A DNA stretch of 64,000 nt from Opitutales bacterium. GTDB lineage: Bacteria > Verrucomicrobiota > Verrucomicrobiia > Opitutales > UBA953. Made by a program: the position numbers and the translations under genes. The notes below the pieces were generated by a model that was given only the letters and a program-made list of their open reading frames with translations, did not search any database and was not told the DNA's origin. Of the stretch, positions 8,976-17,240 are shown one piece after another; position 1 is the stretch's first letter, and each line of letters begins with the position of its first letter. The stretch is from the NCBI GenBank assembly GCA_017531845.1, contig JAFXKI010000006.1, forward strand, positions 1 through 64,000, in the 5' to 3' direction.

Positions 8976-9788
8976 TCAAAGGCGGGGAACGGCAGCAAGC
9001 AACGTTTTCGTGTAATCGGATTGTGGCGATCCGTAAACTTCTTCCGGCGTGCCGCGTTCAATAATCTCTCCGCTACGCATTACCAGGACGTAGTCGCTCA
9101 AATCTTCGACAACCGCCAAGTCGTGCGCGACAAACAGATAGGCGACACCGGTTTGCGCCTGAATTTTTTTCAAAAGGTCTATGATTTGAGCCTGAACGGA
9201 AACGTCCAACGCGGAAACGGGCTCGTCGCAAACGATGAGTTCCGGCTTTACGGCGAGCGCGCGTGCGATGGCGATGCGCTGACGTTGCCCGCCGGAAAAT
9301 TCGTGCGGATAGCGCAGGCGATGAGCCGCGTTGAGCCCGACTTGCTCCAACAACGCAACGATTTCGTCTTCGCGTTCCCGCGCTGTCATTTCGGGAAAAT
9401 GGATTTCGAGCGGCTCGGAGAGAACGTTGGAAACCGTTTGGCGCGGATTGAGCGAGGCGTAGGGATTTTGAAAAATCATTTGAATTTTCCGTCGAAGCGG
9501 GAGCGGCATCCGTGCTGTCGGGAAACGTGAAATCTCATCGTTCCCGCAAAATATTTTCCCGGAATCAATGCTTTGAAGCCGAAGGATTGCGCGACCGAGA
9601 GTGGATTTCCCGCACCCGGATTCTCCGACTAAACCGACGGTTTTCCCGGCGGGAATTTCAAAGGAAACACGGTTCACTGCCGTGAAAATTTCCTTGCCGC
9701 CGAACCCGAAAAATTTCCGCGTTCCCGTGCGTCTCAAAAATTTTACGGAAACGTTTTCTACACGAAGAATAGGAGACGGGGCGCGCAT
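8976..9788 (-). CDS. ABC transporter ATP-binding protein, oligopeptide/dipeptide (OppF/DppF) type
   Basis: 270 residues. Walker A GESGCGKST, Q-loop MIFQNPYASLNPR, signature SGGQRQR, Walker B LIVCDEPVSALDVS and H-loop VAHDLAVVEDL are all intact, so it should hydrolyse ATP. The ASLNPR and SALDVSVQAQI motifs are specific to the OppD/OppF/NikE group. It is shorter than typical OppF (~330), lacking the C-terminal Cys-rich oligopeptide domain. No permease, binding protein or partner ATPase lies nearby, so it may be the end of a dispersed system. Confidence 0.88.
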   Translation of the reverse strand: MRAPSPILRVENVSVKFLRRTGTRKFFGFGGKEIFTAVNRVSFEIPAGKTVGLVGESGCGKSTLGRAILRLQSIDSGKIFCGNDEISRFPTARMPLPLRRKIQMIFQNPYASLNPRQTVSNVLSEPLEIHFPEMTAREREDEIVALLEQVGLNAAHRLRYPHEFSGGQRQRIAIARALAVKPELIVCDEPVSALDVSVQAQIIDLLKKIQAQTGVAYLFVAHDLAVVEDLSDYVLVMRSGEIIERGTPEEVYGSPQSDYTKTLLAAVPRL

Positions 9789-9837
9789 CGAAATTCTTTC
9801 TTTTTACGGATTTTGGCGGTTTTTGCGGAAAACCCGG

Positions 9838-10713
9838 TTACACCTCGCTTAAAATTTCGTTCAATTTTATCCACGCCGGAGCGGGAACGCATTCCGGTCG
9901 GGAAAGCGCATCGATCCCGAATTGAGGAAGAATTTCCAGCCAAGCGTTGATTTTTTCCGACGGGAAAAATGCGTCTGTTGCCGCTCTTTTCAGTGCGGAA
10001 CCAAGTTGCTTGCGTCGGTAAATGAAAAGCTCCCGAATAATTTTGCGTGCTGTCCGGCAAAAAATGACCGGATTTTCCCGGCACCGCAGATGCAACAAAT
10101 ACGAATCGACTTTCGGTGGCGGAAAAAAACATTGCGCGGGGACTTTGTGCCCGGGAAGGCGCTCGTAAGCCGCTTCGAGAATGACGGAAAGTGCGCCGTA
10201 GTTTTTTGTTCCCGCGGTTGCGGTAAATCGGTCAGCCGCTTCTTTTTGAAGCATCAGAACAAGCGTTGTCGGCAAATTTCCGCTTTCCAAAACCGCATCC
10301 ATCCACGGCGTGGAAATCGCGTAGGGCAGATTGGCAACGATTTTGAAGGGCGTTCCCGCCGGTTTTTTTTGCGGGAACGCGGCAAGCGGGAAATCCATCG
10401 CGTCGCCTTCCGTTAAATCAAAATTTTCCGGATAATGCGGCGCAACGCGTTCCCGCAGATGCGCGGCGAGGGTGGCATCGCGTTCTACCGCGAAAACCTG
10501 CGCGCCCGCCTGCAGAAGCGTTGTCGTTAAAGTGCCCAAGCCGGGACCGACTTCTACGACAACGTCTCCGGCGCGAATTTCGGCAAGCTCAAGCGACTTG
10601 CGGACGATGTTGCCGTCCACGAGAAAATTTTGTCCGAGCCATTTTTTCGGAGAATGCGAAAGGAGCGCGAGCAGTTCTCGTGTCGTGTTCAGATTGTAAG
10701 GTCCCGTCAGCAT
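9838..10713 (-). CDS. rsmA: 16S rRNA dimethyladenosine transferase (RsmA/KsgA)
   Basis: 291 residues. It dimethylates two adjacent adenines near the 3' end of 16S rRNA during small-subunit maturation. Seen: KKWLGQNFLVD at the N-terminus, SAM motif VVVEVGPGLGTLT, and catalytic NLPY (129-132 region) followed by the helical C-terminal domain. An inverted pair of the dispersed motif (CGTTCCCGC at 10351-10359 and GCGGGAACG at 10371-10379) sits inside the coding sequence, forming a potential hairpin that encodes QKKPAGT. The gene starts 18 bases after the stop of the MFS gene, on the same strand. Confidence 0.94.
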   Translation of the reverse strand: MLTGPYNLNTTRELLALLSHSPKKWLGQNFLVDGNIVRKSLELAEIRAGDVVVEVGPGLGTLTTTLLQAGAQVFAVERDATLAAHLRERVAPHYPENFDLTEGDAMDFPLAAFPQKKPAGTPFKIVANLPYAISTPWMDAVLESGNLPTTLVLMLQKEAADRFTATAGTKNYGALSVILEAAYERLPGHKVPAQCFFPPPKVDSYLLHLRCRENPVIFCRTARKIIRELFIYRRKQLGSALKRAATDAFFPSEKINAWLEILPQFGIDALSRPECVPAPAWIKLNEILSEV

Positions 10714-10731
10714 TTTTTACGTAAAAGAAAC

Positions 10732-12021
10732 TTAGCCTTTTTTCCCGACTTTTGCGAGCAAGACCATGCCGGCGACGAAAAGTAAGGTGATGGATGCAAT
10801 ACCCGCACGCGTGGAAAGCAGACCGTCGCTCCCACTTGGGAAGACCGCAGCGATGACTGCGAGAAGAATCGGTCCGAGAACGGTTGAGCAACGTCCGATC
10901 ATGCTGTAAAAGCCGAAGAAGGAAATTTCCCGCCCGGAGGGAATGAGCGTGGCGAAAAAAGAACGCGACAGTGCCTGGACGCCGCCTTGCACCATGCCGA
11001 TAAGCGCAGCAAGAATGAACATCGGCGAGGTTTCAAAACCGAGGAGCGTCAGCGTTCCCGTCGGCATCATTGAGCCGTAGAGCGCGACGCCGATATAAAT
11101 CGAAAGCGCGGAGAAAAGCACAGGCTTTGCGCCGAAAATTTTTCCGAGTTGTCCGAAAATCATTGCGCAGGGAACGCCGAAAATCTGGACGATGAAGAGC
11201 GCGAGAAATAAATCGTTTTGAGAAAATCCGAGAGCGTTCCCGTAACGCACGGCGCTTGTGATGATGGTATGCACGCCGTCGATGTAGCAAAAATAGGCGA
11301 GCATGAACCAGCGGAGGCGGCGTTCCCGCCAAAACGCGATGCAGGTTTCGCGCAGGTTAAAAAAGTGTCGTCTCAGGCTCGTGTCTCCGGCACTTTCCGC
11401 CTGCTGCGGTGCTTCCCGGCGTAGCAGCAACGGGAACGCAAAAACTAACCACCAGAGCGCACCAAGCACAAACAGCCGTCCCGCGCCGAATGCTTCGCTA
11501 TAAAATTGCATCCACAAAAAAATCCCTCCGAGCAAAAGCACGCCGCCGAGATAGCCGAGTGAAAACGAAACACCGCTGATAAAGTGCCGCCTCCCGGGTG
11601 CGGCGACATCGATCAACAACGAGTCGTAAAATAAATTTGCTCCGAAAAAACCGATGGCGGCGAGAACGTAAATCAGTGATGCCGCCTGCCACTCTCCCTC
11701 GCCGATAAACGCAAGCCCCGTCATCCCGGCAATGCCCGTTCCCGCGAGAACACGGAAAAATTTCATGCGCAAGCCGCCGGATTGCGCAATGACGGCAAGT
11801 AGCGGAGACAGCAAGGCAACGAAAATGCTCGCGCCCGCAAGTGTGACGGAATACCAAAACGTTTTTGCTTCGGGCTCCGGCAGCGACGTGCTCCAGTATT
11901 CGTTGAATAAAATCGGGAACAGCACGGCGAGCACGATCATCGAAAACGCCGTGTGCCCGAGGTCGTAAATCGCCCAGCGCGTTGCTCCGAAATAATTTTT
12001 TGAAGAAGAGGAATCTTCCAT
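10732..12021 (-). CDS. MFS transporter, UMF1/Atg22-like family
   Basis: 429 residues from ATG at 12019-12021 (MEDSSSSKN); a TTG 36 bases upstream is less likely. About 12 hydrophobic segments are visible. The opening ATRWAIYDLGHTAFSMIV, the QSGGLRMKFFR loop between segments 2 and 3, and GMVQGGVQALSRSFFATLIP match the UMF1 group, related to yeast vacuolar Atg22. Substrate unknown, perhaps amino acids. Its start lies next to the inverted repeat of the MITE-like element, and rsmA follows closely, so the two may be co-transcribed. Confidence 0.85.
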   Translation of the reverse strand: MEDSSSSKNYFGATRWAIYDLGHTAFSMIVLAVLFPILFNEYWSTSLPEPEAKTFWYSVTLAGASIFVALLSPLLAVIAQSGGLRMKFFRVLAGTGIAGMTGLAFIGEGEWQAASLIYVLAAIGFFGANLFYDSLLIDVAAPGRRHFISGVSFSLGYLGGVLLLGGIFLWMQFYSEAFGAGRLFVLGALWWLVFAFPLLLRREAPQQAESAGDTSLRRHFFNLRETCIAFWRERRLRWFMLAYFCYIDGVHTIITSAVRYGNALGFSQNDLFLALFIVQIFGVPCAMIFGQLGKIFGAKPVLFSALSIYIGVALYGSMMPTGTLTLLGFETSPMFILAALIGMVQGGVQALSRSFFATLIPSGREISFFGFYSMIGRCSTVLGPILLAVIAAVFPSGSDGLLSTRAGIASITLLFVAGMVLLAKVGKKG

Positions 12022-12053
12022 GTGAGGGATTTTCCGCGTTCCCGCATTTTTCC

Positions 12054-12261
12054 GCAAATTGAAATTTGTTGCTCGAAACGAGCAACAAATGCTGAAAAGT
12101 TTAAGAGCTTAGAAGTTTAGTTGTTTCGTAAGCGAAACAAGGAAAAGAATCCTTTTTTTATTTTATAAAAGTAAAATTCTCGGCATAGCCGATTAAACCT
12201 TTCAGCTTCTCAGCTTTTAAACATTTAGCGAACGCCTTGCGTTTGCTAAATTTCAATTTGC
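12054..12261. repeat. MITE-like intergenic element, copy 2
   Basis: The ends are GCAAATTGAAATTTG (12054-12068) and its inverse AAATTTCAATTTGC (12248-12261). The inner left arm (12091-12128: GCTGAAAAGTTTAAGAGCTT then AGAAGTTTAGTTGTTTCG) is roughly inverted at 12191-12229. Small hairpins include GTTTCGTAAGCGAAAC and TGTTGCTCGAAACGAGCAAC. It lies between two divergent genes and occupies almost the whole gap. Copy 1 is at 6170 and a related partial copy at 27370. Confidence 0.65.
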
Positions 12262-12296
12262 GGGATGTGCGGGAACGTGATTTTATCGCCGGAACG

Positions 12297-12776
12297 ATGA
12301 ACAAAGTCCTCAAACTGATTCTTGAAGGCGAGCAGCTTTCGACTGAGCAAATGGCTCGCATCCTCGAACTCACGCCCGCCGAAGTCGAAGCCCAAATCGC
12401 CCATCTTAAGGACGAAAAAATTTTGCTCGGATGGCGTCCGGTGCTCAATCCCGCATTTGACGAAGAAACGCGCGTTCGCGCCGTTATCGAACTGAAGGTT
12501 TCTCCGGATGTGAGCGGCGGGTTCGACCGCGTCGCCGAGCGCATCAGCCAGTTTGACCAGGTGGAAAGTTGCTACCTGATGTCGGGCGCCTACGACCTGC
12601 TCGTCATCGTAAATGCGGATAATCTTTACAAGGTCGCCAACTTCGTCCACAACCGGCTCGCGCGCATCGCCGGTGTTTTGTCGACGGGAACGCACTTCAT
12701 GCTCCGCGCGTATAAAGAATCCGGATACACAATTGCCGCACCGGAAAAACCGGAGCGCCTTGCCGTTTCACAATAG
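12297..12776 (+). CDS. Lrp/AsnC family transcriptional regulator
   Basis: 159 residues from ATG at 12297. The first ~60 residues form a winged helix-turn-helix (LSTEQMARILELTPAEVEAQ); the rest is the RAM/AsnC ligand-binding domain (FDQVESCYLMSGAYDLLVIV). It lies ~110 bases upstream of a class I aminotransferase on the same strand. This matches the order of the Bacillus alaR-alaT pair, in which an Lrp-type protein activates an alanine aminotransferase, so it probably controls the next gene in response to an amino acid. Ligand not determinable. Confidence 0.9.
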   Translation: MNKVLKLILEGEQLSTEQMARILELTPAEVEAQIAHLKDEKILLGWRPVLNPAFDEETRVRAVIELKVSPDVSGGFDRVAERISQFDQVESCYLMSGAYDLLVIVNADNLYKVANFVHNRLARIAGVLSTGTHFMLRAYKESGYTIAAPEKPERLAVSQ

Positions 12777-12882
12777 TGAACAATAAACAGTGAATAAGGC
12801 AATGCGATGGATTTTGCCCAAGCAAAATCTTTGAAGAGAGAATTATTCACTAAAAAACTTTCCCCCATTCGTTTTATACTTT
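12777..12882 (+). repeat. Nested-hairpin intergenic element, family C copy 1
   Basis: Arms built from words such as CAGTGAATAA (~12790) and ATTATTCACT (~12841-12850) enclose an inner hairpin in which GATTTTGC pairs with GCAAAATC (~12816-12833). The inner part and right arm closely resemble the element at 30276-30392 (GCAAAATCTT, GAATTATT...CACT). It sits between the regulator and the aminotransferase, within a probable operon. Confidence 0.55.
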
Positions 12883-12889
12883 TTCAAAA

Positions 12890-14053
12890 ATGAGAGATTT
12901 TCTTGCTTCTCACGTGCGCACGATGCCGAAATCCGGCATTCGAGATTTTTTCGCGATCGTTTCACAAATGAAAGACGCGGTTTCGCTCGGGATCGGCGAA
13001 CCGGATTTCGTTACGCCGTTTCATATTCGCGATGCCGCTATTTCCGCGCTTGAACGCGGGCACACCAGCTACACGGACAACCGCGGCTTGATTGCGTTGC
13101 GCAAAGAAATTTCCAAATACGTCGCCGCCAATTACGGTCCGGAATACAATCCGGAAACGGAAATTATCACGACGGTCGGCGTTTCCGAAGCACTCGATGC
13201 CGTGTTGCGCGCAATTCTTAATCCGGGCGACAAAGTCATCTACCACGAGCCGTGCTACGTTTCGTATTGCCCGTCGATTAAACTTTGCCACGCGGAAGCC
13301 ATCGCCGTGGAAACAAAGGCGGAAGACAAATTCGCCATCACAATCGAAGCTCTTCGCAAAGCCTGGCAACCCGGAGTAAAGGCTCTTTTGATTAATTTTC
13401 CGACGAATCCGACCGGCGGCACCGCGTCGCGGGAACTGCTCGAACAAATCGCCGAGTTCGCCATCGAAAAAGACATGCTCGTCATTTCCGACGAAATTTA
13501 TTCCGAGCTGACTTTCGACGGCAACCACACGTCCATCGCCTCGATTCCGGGAATGCGGGAACGCACCGTTTTCCTGCACGGTTTTTCCAAAGCTTACGCG
13601 ATGACGGGCTTCCGCGTCGGTTACGCTTGCGGTCCCGCCGACATTATCGACGGTATTTTGAAAATCCATCAATACGGCATTCTCTGCGCGCCGATTGTTT
13701 CGCAAGAAGCGGCAATTGAAGCTCTGCGCAACGGGAAAAAATCCATGCTCGAAATGCGCGAAAAATATCGGGAACGTCGCGACTTTATCGTGCGCCGCTT
13801 CAACGAACTCGGGCTCAAATGCCACTCGCCGCGCGGCTCGTTTTACGCGTTCCCGGACATTTCTTCGACAGGGCTGAGCTCGATGGAATTTGCCAAAGGC
13901 TTGCTCAACGCCGAGCGCGTCGCCATGGTGCCGGGAACGGCTTTCGGCGCATGCGGCGAAGGTTTTTGCCGAGCGAGTTTCTCGACATCCTACGCGAACA
14001 TCGACGAAGCCTGTATGCGCATCGATCGCTATTTAAAAAGCTTAAAAGCGTAG
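12890..14053 (+). CDS. Class I pyridoxal-phosphate aminotransferase (alanine/aspartate type)
   Basis: 387 residues, fold-type I. It transfers an amino group between an amino acid and a 2-oxo acid using PLP. The PLP-binding lysine lies in HGFSKAYAMTGFRVGY; NFPTNPTGG and DEIYSELTFDG give the cofactor Asn and Asp/Tyr; the C-terminal RASFSTSY motif supplies the carboxylate-binding Arg. Closest by eye to AlaT/PatA-type enzymes. The Lrp-type gene upstream supports an alanine or branched amino-acid role. A strong motif-built terminator follows. Confidence 0.9.
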   Translation: MRDFLASHVRTMPKSGIRDFFAIVSQMKDAVSLGIGEPDFVTPFHIRDAAISALERGHTSYTDNRGLIALRKEISKYVAANYGPEYNPETEIITTVGVSEALDAVLRAILNPGDKVIYHEPCYVSYCPSIKLCHAEAIAVETKAEDKFAITIEALRKAWQPGVKALLINFPTNPTGGTASRELLEQIAEFAIEKDMLVISDEIYSELTFDGNHTSIASIPGMRERTVFLHGFSKAYAMTGFRVGYACGPADIIDGILKIHQYGILCAPIVSQEAAIEALRNGKKSMLEMREKYRERRDFIVRRFNELGLKCHSPRGSFYAFPDISSTGLSSMEFAKGLLNAERVAMVPGTAFGACGEGFCRASFSTSYANIDEACMRIDRYLKSLKA

Positions 14054-14070
14054 CGTTTTTCAGATTTTAA

Positions 14071-14121
14071 AAAAAAGGCGTTCCCGTCTGTCGGTTTTTG
14101 CCGCGCGGGAACGCTTTTTTC
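14071..14121 (+). terminator. Intrinsic terminator built from a motif pair (bidirectional)
   Basis: GCGTTCCCG (14078-14086) pairs with CGGGAACGC (14106-14114), flanked by A-run and T-run. The inner CGGTTTTTGCCG forms a second hairpin. It lies between convergent genes (aminotransferase on +, CoA-transferase on -) and can serve both. Confidence 0.88.
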
Positions 14122-14185
14122 TTAATAAAAAGGTGCTCCCGCTAATTGCGAAAACACCTTTTGAGATTCCGTTTTTCCGGCTGTT

Positions 14186-15670
14186 TTACGCCATGTTAGC
14201 CTTGCGCATATCGCCTTCGGCGAGAAATGCGCGGTGGAATTCGAGAGCTTTCGTAACATCACAGGGCGTATGGTAGCCCGGCGTGCGTGCAATGTAATCG
14301 CGAAGCAACTGTTTGTATTCCGGATGAACGCACTTTTCGATGAGCTCTTCGGCGCGTTCCCGCGGAGATTTGCCGCGCAGGTCGGCAACACCTTGTTCCG
14401 TGACGATAATGTCGACATCGTGTTCCGTGTGGTCGATGTGCGAACACATCGGGACGATGGAGGAAATCGCACCTTTTTTGGCGACGGACGGGCAGGTGAA
14501 GATCGTGAGATACGCATTGCGAGCGAAGTCTCCGGAGCCGCCGATTCCGTTCATCATTTGGCGACCGTAGAAATGCGTGGAGTTGACGTGACCGAAAAGG
14601 TCCACTTCAATCGCCGTGTTCATGCAAATCAACCCGAGACGGCGTACGATACCCGGATTGTTGGAAATTTCCTGCGGGCGCAAAACGATTTTGTTTTTAT
14701 AAAAATCGAAGTTTTCGTAGATGTGCTTAAGGCAATCGTCCGAGACGGTCAGCGAACAACCTCCGACGAAGGTGCAACGACCGGCGTCCATGAGCTTGAT
14801 GACGGAATCCTGAATGACTTCCGTGTGCATGCGGAACGGCGGAATTTCAGTGTTGCGACCGAGGGCGGCGAGAACGGCATTGGCGATATTGCCGACTCCG
14901 GACTGAATCGGGAGAAATTCTTTCGGCAAGCGTCCCGCGCGAAGCTCGTCCGCCAGGAAGTTGCAAACGTTTTCGCCGATTTTATCGGTAATGGGATCGC
15001 TGTCCTTGAACGGTGCGATGTGGTCGTTTTCATTGGTGTTGACGATGCCGACGATTTTGGCGGGATCGACTTGGAGCCACGTCGTCCCGATACGGTCCTG
15101 AACATGGGTTAGAGGAATCGGCGCACGATGCGGCGGATTCGCCGGCGTGTAAACGTCGTGCAAATCTTTCAGTCCGGGGTGGTGATACGCGTTGAGCTCG
15201 ACGATGATACGATCGGCAAGTGCGCAGTAGGTTGCCGTATTTCCGCCGGCGGTCGTGAGTGCGATTTTTCCGTCGTCGGTAACTTCCGTCGCCTCGACGA
15301 TTGCGGTCTGAACGCGCGGGATAAAGCCATAGCGCATGTACATTGCGGTATGCGAAAGATGCATATCGTTGTAGCGCGTTTTTTGCGAATTAATGTTTTT
15401 GCGCAAGTCCGCATTGGATTGATACGGCGTGCGATAGCCGATGGCGTCTGCCTGGGCGAGCACTCCGTCTGTCGAAGCCGAAGTCGACGCTCCGGAGAAA
15501 AGATTTACTTTAAACGGGCGTCCGGCGGCGTGTTCCGCATTTGCCTTTTCGGCAAGCGCGCGCGGAACGGCTTTGGGCGCTCCGGCTGCGGTGAAGCCGC
15601 TGAGACCGATATTTTCGCCGTCTCCGATAAGAGCGGCTGCTTCTTCAGGAGTGAGAGTATTGAATTTCAT
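14186..15670 (-). CDS. Acetyl-CoA hydrolase/transferase family protein (succinyl-CoA:acetate CoA-transferase type)
   Basis: 494 residues from ATG at 15668-15670 (MKFNTLTPEEAA). An in-frame extension to 15769 is Arg/Lys-rich and unlikely. Class I CoA-transferase: IGLSGFTAAGAPKAVPRALA near the N-terminus, putative catalytic Glu284 in MHTEVIQDS, and the CoA-binding GIGGSGDFARNAYL region. It moves CoA between acyl-CoA and acetate or succinate, typical of acetate overflow or fermentative succinate/acetate metabolism. Length and HTEVIQDS favour the AarC/Cat1 branch over true hydrolases. The gene holds only one copy of the dispersed motif in 1.5 kb. Confidence 0.9.
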   Translation of the reverse strand: MKFNTLTPEEAAALIGDGENIGLSGFTAAGAPKAVPRALAEKANAEHAAGRPFKVNLFSGASTSASTDGVLAQADAIGYRTPYQSNADLRKNINSQKTRYNDMHLSHTAMYMRYGFIPRVQTAIVEATEVTDDGKIALTTAGGNTATYCALADRIIVELNAYHHPGLKDLHDVYTPANPPHRAPIPLTHVQDRIGTTWLQVDPAKIVGIVNTNENDHIAPFKDSDPITDKIGENVCNFLADELRAGRLPKEFLPIQSGVGNIANAVLAALGRNTEIPPFRMHTEVIQDSVIKLMDAGRCTFVGGCSLTVSDDCLKHIYENFDFYKNKIVLRPQEISNNPGIVRRLGLICMNTAIEVDLFGHVNSTHFYGRQMMNGIGGSGDFARNAYLTIFTCPSVAKKGAISSIVPMCSHIDHTEHDVDIIVTEQGVADLRGKSPRERAEELIEKCVHPEYKQLLRDYIARTPGYHTPCDVTKALEFHRAFLAEGDMRKANMA

Positions 15671-15828
15671 TGGAATTTTCAAAAAAAGGAATTTTGCTGT
15701 TTCTTTTTTGCCGCGTTCCGCAAAGGGAAACGTTTCCCCAAGCCTACTCCGGTAAATGCGTTCCCGCAAGGGAAAACGATTTACGGAAGCCGGGAATTTA
15801 CGAAGGAAAGGGGAACGGTGGGGCGATT

Positions 15829-16638
15829 TTAACCGAGCTCGGCAATTTTCAGGCGGGAACGTATCTCGTCTTCCGTCAGTTCATAAAGCGCGTCGAGCAA
15901 TTTTGCGGCAAACGTTCCGGGTGCTCCCGAATTTTCAAACGCTATTTCGCCGGCGATTCCCAGAATCCCTGCGGAGGCGGCGGCTCCGGCGAAAGGGGAT
16001 TCCGCGACGGCGGTGCAGGCTGCCGTCAGCGCACCCATGGCGCACCCGACACCGGTTACGCGCGTCATCATTTCGTGCCCGTTGGAAAATGCTGTCAGCA
16101 GGCGTCCGTTTGTAACGTAATCGGTTTCTCCGGTAACCAACACGATGGCTCCGGTTTTTGATGAGAGTTCCTCTGCTGCGTTGACGGCGGCGTCGCTTTC
16201 GCAGGTGCTTTCCGGTCCGCGCGGCTTGGCATCGTAGCCGGCAAGAGCGAGAATTTCGGCGGCGTTACCGCGAATCACAGAAGGTTGCAACGCCAGTAAT
16301 TCTTGGGCAAACCGGGAACGGAAGCCCAAAAGCCCGACTGCGACGGGATCGAGCACCCAGGGAATTTTTTGCGTGTTTGCGGCGTTGACGGCGGAGCGCA
16401 TGACTGCGGCCTGTTCTTTCGAGAGTGTGCCGAGGTTGACGAGTAGCGCGCTTGCGCAACTGTGAATGAGCTCTTCACATTCCGAGGCATCGGTAAGCAT
16501 TACGGGCGCCGCGCCGACGGCGAGCAAAAGATTTGCCGTAAGCGGCTGGACGACGGAATTGGTCAACGCAAGCACGAGCGGCGATTTTTCGCGTAAACGC
16601 GTGAGCGTTTCGGAAACGATGGTTTCTGTGTTTTTCAT
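15829..16638 (-). CDS. thiM: Hydroxyethylthiazole kinase
   Basis: 269 residues. It phosphorylates 4-methyl-5-(2-hydroxyethyl)thiazole in thiamine salvage. Marks: PLVLALTNSVVQPLTANLLLAVGAAPVM, the substrate loop GNAAEI, and the ribokinase-like anion hole VTGVGCAMGALTAA with its Gly/Cys catalytic site. No other thiamine gene is adjacent. Only ~70 bases separate it from the upstream gene and these hold that gene's terminator, so no TPP riboswitch is present. Confidence 0.93.
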   Translation of the reverse strand: MKNTETIVSETLTRLREKSPLVLALTNSVVQPLTANLLLAVGAAPVMLTDASECEELIHSCASALLVNLGTLSKEQAAVMRSAVNAANTQKIPWVLDPVAVGLLGFRSRFAQELLALQPSVIRGNAAEILALAGYDAKPRGPESTCESDAAVNAAEELSSKTGAIVLVTGETDYVTNGRLLTAFSNGHEMMTRVTGVGCAMGALTAACTAVAESPFAGAAASAGILGIAGEIAFENSGAPGTFAAKLLDALYELTEDEIRSRLKIAELG

Positions 16639-16663
16639 GAATGTTTTTTTAATTTTCGGGAAT

Positions 16664-16698
16664 AAAAAAACCGCCCTGTTTTGCAGGACGGCTTTTTG
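16664..16698 (-). terminator. Intrinsic terminator after the lipoprotein gene
   Basis: On the minus strand CCGTCCTG (16691-16684) pairs with CAGGGCGG (16678-16671) with one mismatch around a short loop, followed by TTTTTTT. It lies between the lipoprotein stop (16708) and thiM. Confidence 0.8.
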
Positions 16699-16707
16699 CA
16701 GGAAAAA

Positions 16708-17148
16708 TTACTTTTCGCTCGGAAGATTCGAAGAAATCTTCGAGATGATTTGGAGCGAGGCTGCCAAATCACCCCAAGCTCCGTAAGAGACGCTGACTTC
16801 CGTGTAGGGAATCGGCGCGCGATCCGTGCCGCGTGTCGAGACTTGGCGGCTGACAATGTCGACCGTTACTTTATAATCTCCGACAGCTCGCCCGTAGAGT
16901 GTGTAGCCGCTTTTAAACTGCGTGTAGCCGGTAACAAAAATTCCGAGGTCGCGAAGGGATTTTTCGGCGGCTTTATAAACGGCGTCGACGTCGCTGTTGT
17001 AGTAACGAACGTCCGTGAGCGTTCCCGTAACGCTGTTCCATGTGCCTTCCGGACGGCGGGAGCCGGGCTGGTCAACGGGTTGAGACGTGCAACCGGAAAG
17101 AACGATTGCGGCGACAAATGCAGAAACGGCGAGGAATACTTTTTTCAT
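16708..17148 (-). CDS. Small lipoprotein of unknown function (DUF3568-like)
   Basis: 146 residues from ATG at 17146-17148. A type II signal peptide with lipobox LSGC puts the mature Cys near residue 19. The remaining ~125 residues are a compact alpha/beta domain with LTDVRYYNSDVDAVYKAAEK and YTQFKSGYTLYGRAVGDYKVTVDI, which by eye resembles the DUF3568 lipoproteins. Anchored to the inner or outer membrane. Monocistronic with its own terminator. Confidence 0.72.
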   Translation of the reverse strand: MKKVFLAVSAFVAAIVLSGCTSQPVDQPGSRRPEGTWNSVTGTLTDVRYYNSDVDAVYKAAEKSLRDLGIFVTGYTQFKSGYTLYGRAVGDYKVTVDIVSRQVSTRGTDRAPIPYTEVSVSYGAWGDLAASLQIISKISSNLPSEK

Positions 17149-17240
17149 AAAAGAATACAAGAATGATTTAAAATGTATCGGCGATTTTGTGTGTTTCCCG
17201 TGAACTTGGCAAACGGAAAGTTAGAAAACGGGAACGTTGG

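Noticed and set aside
16639-16707. TPP riboswitch before thiM
   Set aside because: The gap is only 69 bases and is occupied by the terminator of the preceding gene; no THI-box core is visible.
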